Shown here: in pieces, positions 8,863 through 16,342 of the stretch
How positions within the stretch are numbered: position 1 is the first letter of the stretch
Layout: every line of letters starts with the position of its first letter
Source of the DNA: an uncultured Porphyromonadaceae bacterium
GTDB taxonomy: Bacteria > Bacteroidota > Bacteroidia > Bacteroidales > Muribaculaceae
DNA: 50,346 bases
Reading direction: 5' to 3'
Assembly: GCA_947073495.1 (NCBI GenBank)
Contig: CAMTMX010000011.1
Coordinates: forward strand, 1 to 50,346
Notes under the pieces: generated by a model
What the model was told of the DNA's origin: nothing
What the model saw: the letters and a program-made list of their open reading frames with translations, nothing else
Database searches by the model: none
Made by a program: the position numbers and the translations under genes

Positions 8863-10974
8863 ATGAAGAAATTAATTTTATCATCAGCCGTAGCCTTAAT
8901 AATGGGCATCGGTTTAACACCACCGACCATGGCAGACACACACGTCAACCCGTTTTTGAGTGAATACACCAACAAATACAAAATCCCACCTTTCGAGGAT
9001 ATTAAGATTTCTGACTTTATTCCGGCAATCAAGGCCGGAATAGAGGAGCAGAAAGAGAGAATGTTTGCGATCACCGCAAACCGTGCGACACCTGATTTTG
9101 AAAATACGATCCTTCCGCTTGAGAATCTTTCCCCCATCCTTGACAGGGTTTCCGGGGTGTTCTACCATTATGACAGTGCGCTCTCGACAGAAGAGTTCGC
9201 AACTATGGCAGACGAGGCGATTCCTTTGCTCAATGAGGCATCCAATCAGTTGAATCTAAACGAGCAGCTTTTCCAGAAGATCAAATATGTGTATGACAAC
9301 CGCGACAAGCAGGGTTTGAACGCTGTTCAGAAAAGAGTGGTGGAGAAATACTATAAGGAATTCGTGGAGCGCGGCGCCGCCCTTCCTGCAGATAAAAAGG
9401 AGGAGCTTATCAAGGTGAACGACGAGCTTTCCAAGCTTTTCATTCAATATAATAAAAATCTTCTTAACGCCACAAACTCTTTCTTCATCACGGTTTATGA
9501 CAAAGAGGATCTTTCAGGACTTCCCGAATCGTCTATATCGCAGGCTGCCGAGGAGGCAAAATCAAGAGGCCTTGACGGACTCTGGGTGTTCACACTTCAC
9601 GGACCAAGCAGACTCCCTGTGCTTCAGAATGCAGACAACAGAGGTCTGCGAGAGGCAATCTATAAGGGTTACACCAACCTTGCCTCGCACGGAGAGTACA
9701 ACAATTTTCCGGTGATTGAAAAAATAGTTAAACTTCGTGCCGAGAAGGCAAAAATCATGGGCTTTGACAATTTTGCACAGATGATGACATCCCGCGTCAT
9801 GGCGAAGACTCCGGAGGCTGCTACAAATCTGTTGCTTCAGGTGTTTGAGCCGGCTGTGAAGAGAAGCCATGAAGAGGTTGCCGACATGCAGGCGATAGTG
9901 GATGCGGAAAATGGTGGCTTCAAGATTGCCCCGTGGGACTACTATTACTATGCCGGCAAGGTGAAGAAGCAGAAATATGATCTCGATGAGTCAGAGGTGC
10001 GTCCTTATTTCGCTCTTGACAATGTGCTGAAAGGTCTTTTCGGGGCAGCCGAAAAACTTTATGGCATCAAGATGATTCCAATGCCCGATGCTCCCAAATA
10101 TATGGATGAGGTGAATGTCTATGAGGTCGTAGACTCCAAGACCGGTGAGCATATAGCAGTCTTCATGACAGATTATTTCCCTCGTGCGTCGAAACGTCAG
10201 GGAGCGTGGATGGAACAGATTCAAAGCTGCGGGCTTTATGAAGACGGCAACCGTCGTCCGATAGTATATAATGTGGGGAATTTCACCCGTCCGGCGGGAG
10301 ATTCGCCGGCACTTCTCACAATCGATGAAGTAGAGACAACATTCCATGAGTTCGGACATGCTCTTCAAGGGATTCTTTCACGTGCCCCATATCGTTCGAT
10401 TGCAGGAACCAATGTAGACCGGGACTACGTGGAACTTTGCTCCCAGATAAACGAGCATTGGGCATTCGAGCCTGAAGTGCTCAAGACTTACGCACGCCAC
10501 TATAAGACCGGTGAGGTTATTCCTGACGAGCTTATCAAGAAACTTCAGGAATCATCAAAATTCAACCAGGGCTTCGTTACTACAGAACTTGCCGGGGCTG
10601 CACTCCTTGACCTTGAATGGGGTCAGACCGACGGAACGGGCATCGATGTCCCTTCATTTGAGGCGCAGGTGACCAAGAAAATCGGCATGCCCGATGAGAT
10701 CACATATCGTTATCGCTCGCCATATTTCAAACATATATTTGGTGATGACGGGTATGCTTCAGGATATTACACATATCTTTGGGCTCAGGTGCTTGAGGCG
10801 GATGCCTGGGAACTTTTTAAAGAAAAAGGTATCTTCGACAAGAAGACTGCCGCTTCTTTCAAAAAGAATATACTTGAAAGCGGAGACACCGAAGACCCGA
10901 TGGTTCTTTTCAAGCGATTCCGAGGTCATGAACCGGATGCCAAGGCGCTTCTCCGTCTTCGCGGATTTGAATAA
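8863..10974 (+). CDS. dcp: M3-family zinc metallopeptidase (peptidyl-dipeptidase Dcp-like)
   Basis: An oligopeptidase of 703 residues that trims short peptides, releasing C-terminal dipeptides if it is a true Dcp. The N-terminus (MKKLILSSAVALIMGIGLTPPTMA) is a signal peptide, so the enzyme is probably periplasmic. The thermolysin-like zinc motif HEFGH is at about 495-499, followed by the third ligand region (NVDRDYVELCSQINEHW). Length and the end (FRGHEPDAKALLRLRGFE) match the M3A family well. The gene follows the EEP gene by 22 bp and is followed by a G-rich repeat. Confidence 0.95.
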   Translation: MKKLILSSAVALIMGIGLTPPTMADTHVNPFLSEYTNKYKIPPFEDIKISDFIPAIKAGIEEQKERMFAITANRATPDFENTILPLENLSPILDRVSGVFYHYDSALSTEEFATMADEAIPLLNEASNQLNLNEQLFQKIKYVYDNRDKQGLNAVQKRVVEKYYKEFVERGAALPADKKEELIKVNDELSKLFIQYNKNLLNATNSFFITVYDKEDLSGLPESSISQAAEEAKSRGLDGLWVFTLHGPSRLPVLQNADNRGLREAIYKGYTNLASHGEYNNFPVIEKIVKLRAEKAKIMGFDNFAQMMTSRVMAKTPEAATNLLLQVFEPAVKRSHEEVADMQAIVDAENGGFKIAPWDYYYYAGKVKKQKYDLDESEVRPYFALDNVLKGLFGAAEKLYGIKMIPMPDAPKYMDEVNVYEVVDSKTGEHIAVFMTDYFPRASKRQGAWMEQIQSCGLYEDGNRRPIVYNVGNFTRPAGDSPALLTIDEVETTFHEFGHALQGILSRAPYRSIAGTNVDRDYVELCSQINEHWAFEPEVLKTYARHYKTGEVIPDELIKKLQESSKFNQGFVTTELAGAALLDLEWGQTDGTGIDVPSFEAQVTKKIGMPDEITYRYRSPYFKHIFGDDGYASGYYTYLWAQVLEADAWELFKEKGIFDKKTAASFKKNILESGDTEDPMVLFKRFRGHEPDAKALLRLRGFE

Positions 10975-10982
10975 TGATAATT

Positions 10983-11175
10983 CGTCTTTCGCTTTGCGAA
11001 AGACGAGGGTTATAGGGTTATAGGGTTATAGGGTTATAGGGTTATAGGGTTATAGGGTTATAGGGTTATAGGGTTATAGGGTTAATTCTTGATTGTGGAG
11101 AGAGATCAGATCTCCTAAGGTCTTATGTATAAATCTAACCCTTTAACCCATGATCTCCAAATCTTAAATATTTTA
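10983..11175 (+). repeat. Composite intergenic repeat, copy 1 (palindrome, GGGTTATA octamers, conserved core)
   Basis: A palindrome (CGTCTTTCGC/GCGAAAGACG, 10983-11005) is followed by nine perfect GGGTTATA octamers (11007-11078) and a tenth partial. Then comes a core (ATTGTGGAGAGAGAT...) and a C-rich end (TAACCCTTTAACCC, 11141-11154) complementary to the G-rich arm. The last bases run into the leader of the cyclophilin gene. Confidence 0.85.
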
Positions 11176-11178
11176 TTA

Positions 11179-12024
11179 ATGAAAAGAATATTTATGGCTG
11201 CCGCCTCTCTTTGTCTAAGTGTGGCGGGAGTGTTTTCCCAAACAACTATGGAAGAGGTGAAACCAATAGACTCAAACGACGCTCTTGTTGAATTAAAGAC
11301 AACAATGGGCTACATTACCGTAGAACTTTTTAACGACACCCCTCTTCACCGCGATAATTTTCTGAAACTCGTGGGAGAAGGATTTTATGACGGTGTTCTT
11401 TTTCATCGCGTGATAGACCAGTTTATGGTTCAGACAGGCGACCCTAATTCGAAGAATGCCACGTCAGGTGCGAGGCTTGGCGACGGAGATCCCAGCTATA
11501 CTATAGAGGCGGAAATACGTTATCCAAAGCGCTATCATAAGTATGGGGCAATAGCGGCTGCCCGTACAGCGGATGCCGTCAATCCTGAAAAGCGCTCGTC
11601 AGGATCTCAATTTTATATAGTGACAGGTAACAAATATAGCGAACGTCAGCTCGAGATATCCGATAATAAAAAGCGGACCAAAGCGCTTCAGGATTATTTC
11701 CAGAAACTTGCATACGAACATCGTGACAGTATACAGTCACTGCAGCGTGCCGGAGACAACGAAAAACTTGAACAACTACGACAGCAGCTAATAAAAGAGA
11801 CTGAAGAAAATGTCGGTATGGAAGAAATGCCTGAAAATATAAAAGCGGACTATTCCACTATTGGAGGAACGCCCCATCTTGACGGTGGGTACACGGTCTT
11901 CGGAGAAGTGGTGAAAGGGATGGATGTTGTAGAAAAGATCCAGAAGGCTGAGACGGATTCTGCCGATCGCCCGAAAGAAGACATCCGCATACTCTCTGCA
12001 AAAGTGATAAAGAAAAATAGTTAA
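11179..12024 (+). CDS. Cyclophilin-type peptidyl-prolyl isomerase, exported
   Basis: Catalyses cis-trans isomerisation of prolyl bonds and assists folding in the periplasm. The start is MKRIFMAAASLCLSVAGVFSQ (11179), a clean signal peptide; the frame runs 18 codons further upstream inside the repeat and those are not credible. The cyclophilin core is split: the N-terminal part (VELKTTMGYITVELFND...GVLFHRVIDQFMVQTGD, then GSQFYIVTG) and the C-terminal part (GGYTVFGEVVKGMDVVEKI) are separated by a charged helical insertion of about 70 residues (about 150-220). This insertion is common in Bacteroidetes members. The protein is 281 residues long. Confidence 0.94.
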   Translation: MKRIFMAAASLCLSVAGVFSQTTMEEVKPIDSNDALVELKTTMGYITVELFNDTPLHRDNFLKLVGEGFYDGVLFHRVIDQFMVQTGDPNSKNATSGARLGDGDPSYTIEAEIRYPKRYHKYGAIAAARTADAVNPEKRSSGSQFYIVTGNKYSERQLEISDNKKRTKALQDYFQKLAYEHRDSIQSLQRAGDNEKLEQLRQQLIKETEENVGMEEMPENIKADYSTIGGTPHLDGGYTVFGEVVKGMDVVEKIQKAETDSADRPKEDIRILSAKVIKKNS

Positions 12025-12026
12025 TT

Positions 12027-12420
12027 CAACTTTCGCAAGCGAAAGTTGAGGGTTAAAGGGTTAAAGGGTTATGGGGTTATGGGGTTATGGGGTTATGGGG
12101 TTATGGGGTTATGGGGTTATGGGGTTATGGGGTTAAAGGGTTAATCTCTAATTGTGGAAAGAGATTTGATTTCCTTAGATCTTATGCATATGCCTATTTA
12201 ACGCCTTAACTGCCTTCGGCCCTTAAGAAACTGTTTAAATTTATTTTGTCTTGTTATTGAGGTCTTTGTCAGCATCTTTATGATATTTATTCAGTCATTA
12301 TAGAACCCCATAACTCCATCATAAATATCAAAAAACTGCTCGACAAATCCTCTCAATTCCTTCGACAAATAAATTTAAACAATTTCTAAGTGAGCTTGTG
12401 AAACTAAAATAATTAAAAAT
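12027..12420 (+). repeat. Composite intergenic repeat, copy 2, with GGGGTTAT array and an inserted hairpin element
   Basis: A perfect palindrome (CAACTTTCGC AA GCGAAAGTTG, 12027-12048) is followed by twelve octamers (12050-12145), most of them GGGGTTAT. Next comes the conserved core (TAATTGTGGAAAGAGAT...), a degenerate C-rich arm (about 12196-12212), and an inserted inverted-repeat element. The tail TAAGTGAGCTTGTGAAAC (12387 on) is shared with the copy at 22764. The gap from 12025 to 12574 holds this repeat, the insert and the promoter of the next gene. Confidence 0.85.
12222..12390. mobile_element. MITE-like inverted-repeat element inside repeat copy 2
   Basis: The ends are near-perfect inverted repeats: AAACTGTTTAAATTTATTTT on the left and its mirror GAAATTGTTTAAATTTATTT read from the right. 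Further complementarity inside (ATGATATTTAT/ATAAATATCA) would fold the whole roughly 165 bp into a cruciform. TAAG flanks both sides, a possible 4-bp target duplication. There is no reading frame in it, so any movement would depend on a transposase elsewhere. Confidence 0.6.
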
Positions 12421-12435
12421 TAAAATGCGTTAAAA

Positions 12436-12466
12436 TTTGTTGTTTGACAATTTATTGTTAATTTTG
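12436..12466 (+). promoter_or_regulatory. Promoter of the DUF349 gene
   Basis: TTTG (12436-12439), a 19-bp spacer, then TAATTTTG (12459-12466): an exact Bacteroides -33/-7 match. Transcription should start near 12470. Confidence 0.65.
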
Positions 12467-12574
12467 GCGCATAAATAAGCAACCAAGACGGCTGTATGCA
12501 AGAAATCTTGTCATGGAATGTTTCCGGATGTAATGATGATTGTGTGCAGCCCGAACAAAATCAACCTGTCAGCT

Positions 12575-14590
12575 ATGAATGAGCTTGATAAGCTGTCGCC
12601 CTCAGAGGCAGACCTTACCCGTGTAGACGCAGAGGCTAATGCCGAGGCGTTGAAGTCAGAAGCATCTTCTGAAAAGGAGAATGCAGAATGTGAGAACGCA
12701 TGTGCCAACGAATCATCACCTTCGCTCGATATCGCCGAAGCAGCGGATGCCGTGGAGCAGACAAATGAATGCGAGTCAAAGAATGTTTGTGTTGAAGAAT
12801 CTTCTTCGTCACTTGATGTTGCGGAGACTGCCGACAAAGCGGAAGATGTCAAGGAGGAACATTCCCCTAATTATCATTCGATGTCTAAATCCGAAATGGT
12901 GGAGGCTCTTAAGTCTATTATTGCCGGAGGAGACATGGAGGCACATAAAGAAGTTGCTGCGATCAAACAGGCATTCTATACCCTTCACAACCGTCAGCTT
13001 TCAGAAGAACTCGAGGCTTTTGTGGCAGCAGGCAATGATCCCGAGGCTTTTTCTGCCACTCCGGATGAAAATGAGGTGGCAATAAAGGAGCTTCTCGGAG
13101 AATTCCGAGAAAAGCGCAATGCATATCTTGAGGATAAAGAGGAGGAGCGCCGTAAGAACCTGGAAGAGAAAAATAGAATCATCGACGAATTGAAGGCGAT
13201 CGCCGAGGATATTGATAATGTCAATGTTCATTTCCCGAAATTCCAACAGTTGCAGCAGGATTTTAAAGCCGTTGGCGAAGTCCCGGCGGCTACCGATAAT
13301 GATGTATGGAAGGCGTATCAGACAGCTGTGGAGCAGTTCTACGACCGCCTAAAAATGAATAAGGAACTTCGCGATCTTGACTTCAAGAAAAATCTTGAAT
13401 TGAAGACAATACTTGTGGAGAAAGCCAAGGAACTTACAGAAGTTGATGATCCTATCGATGCATTCAAGCGTCTTCAGTCTCTCCACGAGCAATGGCGGGA
13501 GATCGGTCCTGTGGCACGTGAAATCCGTGAAGAGATCTGGAACCGGTTTAAGGAGGCTTCTACAATCATCAACAAGCGTCATCAGGATTATTTCACCGAA
13601 CGTAAGGCAACGGAGCAGGCGAATGAAGACGCCAAGACAGCATTATGTGAGAAAGCCGAGGCTATCGACATTACTTCTCTGAAGAATTTTGCCGATTGGG
13701 ACAAGGTGACAAAAGAGATAATTGAACTTCAGAACGAATGGAAAGGTCTCGGATTTGCATCAAGGAAAGTGAATTCCCAATTGTTTGCAAGATTCCGCAA
13801 GGCTTGCGATGATTTCTTCACTGCAAAGGCAGAATATTTTAAGAAGACAAAAGAGGAATTCAAAGATAATCTCGCAAAGAAAGAGGCTCTTTGTGAAAAG
13901 GCTGAGGCTCTCAAAGACCGTTTTGAGGACCGTGCAGCATACGATGAGATGGTGGCTCTTCAGAAGGAATGGCGCACAGTAGGGGTTGTCCGTCGCAAAC
14001 AGGGTGATGAGGTCTGGAAACGTTTCTGCACTGCTGTGGATGCATTCCATGATGCCCGCAAGAAGCTTCTTAACGGACGCCGTGACGAGGAGGCTGAAAA
14101 TCTTAAGGCTAAAAGATCGGTAATTGAGCGTCTTGCAGCTATCCCAGAAGATGCCGAGCGCAAAGACGTGATCGGCACTGTACGAGATCTTCAGGGTGAA
14201 TGGCAGAAGATAGGGCATGTGCCATTCAAGCAGAAAGATGCTGTCAATGCAGACTATCGTGCTCAGCTCGACCGTCTGTTCAGTGCGTTTGATCTTCGTG
14301 AATCCCGTCAGCGCATGCGTCGTTTCGAAGGGGAAGTAAAGAAGATGGAAGGCGATGGCAATAAGCTCGGCAGGGAACGTGACCGTCTTGTGCGTGCTCT
14401 TGAGAATCGCCAGGCGGAATTGAAGACAATCGAGAATAATCTCGGCTTCTTCAATGTGAAATCATCCGCAGGCAATTCCCTCATGAAGGATCTTGAACGG
14501 AGAATTCAGAAGACTAAAGAGGATATCGCGCAGATCAAGGAGAAGATCGCGGTTCTTGACAAGCAGGAAAAATCGGCAGACGCTGAGTAA
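12575..14590 (+). CDS. DUF349-repeat protein, acidic and coiled-coil rich
   Basis: A cytoplasmic protein of about 671 residues. It begins with an acidic Ser/Glu/Ala-rich region (about 1-110, with two near-repeats of the type SSSLDVAE.AD), followed by at least four DUF349 repeats recognisable by W..IG.V or W..LG.A turns (EQWREIGPV, NEWKGLGFAS, KEWRTVGVV, GEWQKIGHV), and ends in a coiled coil. DUF349 proteins are widespread and poorly understood. The start is uncertain: the frame also has ATGs at 12518 and 12533-12536. I prefer 12575 (MNELDKLSPSEAD) because the upstream residues are hydrophobic and unlike the rest. Confidence 0.85.
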   Translation: MNELDKLSPSEADLTRVDAEANAEALKSEASSEKENAECENACANESSPSLDIAEAADAVEQTNECESKNVCVEESSSSLDVAETADKAEDVKEEHSPNYHSMSKSEMVEALKSIIAGGDMEAHKEVAAIKQAFYTLHNRQLSEELEAFVAAGNDPEAFSATPDENEVAIKELLGEFREKRNAYLEDKEEERRKNLEEKNRIIDELKAIAEDIDNVNVHFPKFQQLQQDFKAVGEVPAATDNDVWKAYQTAVEQFYDRLKMNKELRDLDFKKNLELKTILVEKAKELTEVDDPIDAFKRLQSLHEQWREIGPVAREIREEIWNRFKEASTIINKRHQDYFTERKATEQANEDAKTALCEKAEAIDITSLKNFADWDKVTKEIIELQNEWKGLGFASRKVNSQLFARFRKACDDFFTAKAEYFKKTKEEFKDNLAKKEALCEKAEALKDRFEDRAAYDEMVALQKEWRTVGVVRRKQGDEVWKRFCTAVDAFHDARKKLLNGRRDEEAENLKAKRSVIERLAAIPEDAERKDVIGTVRDLQGEWQKIGHVPFKQKDAVNADYRAQLDRLFSAFDLRESRQRMRRFEGEVKKMEGDGNKLGRERDRLVRALENRQAELKTIENNLGFFNVKSSAGNSLMKDLERRIQKTKEDIAQIKEKIAVLDKQEKSADAE

Positions 14591-14612
14591 ATAATTATTA
14601 TGGTTTTACTAA

Positions 14613-14653
14613 CAAGACGACATCATGAATGCTTGGTGTCGTCTTGCTTTTTT
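14613..14653 (+). terminator. Terminator of the DUF349 gene
   Basis: Stem CAAGACGACATC (14613-14624) pairs with GGTGTCGTCTTG (14634-14645, one wobble) and is followed by a run of T. It lies 22 bp past the stop codon. Confidence 0.85.
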
Positions 14654-14661
14654 GGTTTATA

Positions 14662-14855
14662 GAGGCAAAAGCTGCGCTTTGAACAGGACAGCTCCGCGAC
14701 GCAAAAGCTGCGCTTTTGAACAGGACAGCTCCGCGAGGCAGAAGCTGCGCTTTGAACAGGACAGCTCCGCGACGCAGAAGCTGCGCTTTTGAACAGGACA
14801 GCTCCGCGAGGCAGAAGCTGCGCTTTTGAACAGGACAGCTCCGCGAGGCAGAAGC
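14662..14855. repeat. Tandem 36/37-bp repeats, five copies plus a partial
   Basis: The copies are 14662-14697, 14698-14734, 14735-14770, 14771-14807 and 14808-14844, with a partial at 14845-14855. Each contains GCTGCGCTTT(T)GAACAGGA, and AGCTG/CAGCT ends that can pair within the unit. They alternate GAGGC/GACGC starts and three or four T. A repetitive minus-strand frame through them has no similarity I recognise. The gap 14591-14928 holds a terminator, this array and nothing else visible. Confidence 0.9.
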
Positions 14856-14928
14856 CTATAGGTTTAGACGGAACCGGATAGATCGGCGACTTGAGACCAA
14901 TAACCAAAGACAAAATGACGCTTAAAAT

Positions 14929-16173
14929 ATGGAAAAAGAAGGTGAAAGAGAATTGATTCTCATCAGTATATCAGGTGCTGACCGCTGTGGCGTGACAACG
15001 GCGCTCACAGAGATTCTTGCACGCTATGATGCAGATATCCTTGACATGGGTCAGGCGGATATCCATCATACGCTGTCCCTTGGCATTCTATTCAAAACAA
15101 ATAGCCGTAAAAGCGGAGAGATATTAAAGGAACTCCTTTTCAAGACAAGCGATCTGAAAGTGCAAGTGGACTTCAATATAGTTTCCGAGGAGGAATATAA
15201 CGAATGGGTGAGTATGCAGGGCAAGAACCGTTACATAATCACAATTCTTGGCAGGAAAATCACATCAAAACAGATCTGTGAGACCACGCGCGTCATCACG
15301 GAGCAGGGGCTTAATATAGACTCCATTTCGCGTCTCACAGGTCGTATACCCCTCAATGAGGAGGAACTCCCGGCAACCAAGGCCTGTATCGAGTTTTCTG
15401 TCAGGGGAACACCTGCCGACCACCTTAAGATGCAAAGCGATCTGATGGAGTTGTCGAGCAGGCTGAATTATGATATATCTCTTCAGGAGGATAATCTCTA
15501 CCGTCGCTGCCGTCGTCTTATTTGCTTCGATATGGATTCAACTCTTATCCGTACGGAGGTTATCGATGAACTTGCTGATCGTGCCGGAGTGGGTGAGGAG
15601 GTAAGGGCGATCACCGAATCGGCTATGAGAGGAGAGATTGATTTCGAGGAAAGTTTCAAACGTCGCGTGGCTCTTTTGAAGGGTCTTGACGTCAGCGTCA
15701 TGAAGGATATAGCTGAAAACTTACCGATCACCGAAGGTGTGGAAAGGATGATGTCTGTGCTTAAGAGGAGCGGATATAAGACGGCGATCCTATCCGGCGG
15801 TTTTACATATTTCGGCAATTATCTTAAACAGAAATATAACTTCGATTATGTATATGCCAATGAACTCGAGATCGGTCCCGACGGTAAACTGACAGGTAGA
15901 CACGTAGGCGACATCGTAGACGGTAAACGTAAGAAAGAATTGCTGAGACTTCTTGCTCAAGTCGAGAACATCGACATTGCTCAGACCATAGCTGTAGGTG
16001 ACGGTGCAAATGATCTCCCGATGCTTTCGGAGGCAGGTTTGGGGATTGCATTCCATGCCAAGCCGAAGGTTAAGGCTGAGGCAAGCCAAAGCATATCCAC
16101 AATAGGTATTGACGGCGTGCTATACTTCCTTGGCTTCAAAGATTCTTACATTACCCCTCAGTCCAACTCATAG
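14929..16173 (+). CDS. serB: Phosphoserine phosphatase with N-terminal ACT domains
   Basis: Catalyses the last step of serine synthesis, phosphoserine to serine. Residues about 8-90 and 100-185 are ACT-type domains (LILISISGADRCGVTTALTEIL; YIITILGRKITSKQI), as in long SerB proteins that sense amino acids. The HAD phosphatase domain follows with FDMDSTLIR (Asp201 and Asp203, the nucleophile and acid/base), ILSGGFT (motif II) and GDGANDLPML (motif IV). The 414-residue length is normal for ACT-SerB of Bacteroidetes. Start ATG at 14929; no clear Shine-Dalgarno. It is convergent with susD. Confidence 0.96.
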   Translation: MEKEGERELILISISGADRCGVTTALTEILARYDADILDMGQADIHHTLSLGILFKTNSRKSGEILKELLFKTSDLKVQVDFNIVSEEEYNEWVSMQGKNRYIITILGRKITSKQICETTRVITEQGLNIDSISRLTGRIPLNEEELPATKACIEFSVRGTPADHLKMQSDLMELSSRLNYDISLQEDNLYRRCRRLICFDMDSTLIRTEVIDELADRAGVGEEVRAITESAMRGEIDFEESFKRRVALLKGLDVSVMKDIAENLPITEGVERMMSVLKRSGYKTAILSGGFTYFGNYLKQKYNFDYVYANELEIGPDGKLTGRHVGDIVDGKRKKELLRLLAQVENIDIAQTIAVGDGANDLPMLSEAGLGIAFHAKPKVKAEASQSISTIGIDGVLYFLGFKDSYITPQSNS

Positions 16174-16231
16174 ACATAAAAACATAAAAACATAAAGACA
16201 TAAAGACATAAAGTCGTTATGTTTTTATGTC
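16173..16231 (+). terminator. A/T-rich hairpin with ACATAAA repeats after serB
   Basis: A perfect 15-bp inverted repeat (GACATAAAAACATAA at 16173-16187, complement at 16217-16231) starts in the serB stop codon. The loop is more (G/A)ACATAAA repeats. Confidence 0.5.
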
Positions 16232-16243
16232 ATAGAAAAGGAG

Positions 16244-16275
16244 AACGGGCTGCCTTCGATTGAGGGCAGCCCGTT
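16244..16275. terminator. Strong GC-rich hairpin between serB and susD
   Basis: A perfect 11-bp stem (AACGGGCTGCC and complement) has a 10-nt loop. It lies between two convergent genes and could stop transcription from both sides, although clean T-runs are lacking. Confidence 0.6.
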
Positions 16276-16318
16276 GCGTTGGACCTTTAAAATTTTTACC
16301 TTAAGATTTTTTAGCCGT

Positions 16319-16340
16319 CAAGTTTCACACGTGAAACTTG
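16319..16340. repeat. Isolated palindrome of the intergenic repeat family
   Basis: CAAGTTTCAC, AC, GTGAAACTTG: a perfect 10-bp-arm palindrome just past the susD stop. It resembles the heads of the composite repeats but has no octamers. Confidence 0.6.
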
Positions 16341-16342
16341 AA

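Noticed and set aside
11007-12145. Telomere-like GGGTTAT arrays as a sign of a linear end or eukaryotic DNA
   Set aside because: Both arrays are internal, lie between ordinary bacterial genes and belong to a dispersed intergenic repeat.
14662-14855. Possible CRISPR array
   Set aside because: The 36/37-bp units abut directly with no spacers, and no cas gene is in the window.
14623-14913. A repetitive minus-strand frame (RSCPVQ/ELSCSK-type residues) through the 37-bp repeats
   Set aside because: The frame is a by-product of tandem repeats whose units change length by one base, so the residues shift register. It has no leader, no family and it overlaps a terminator.
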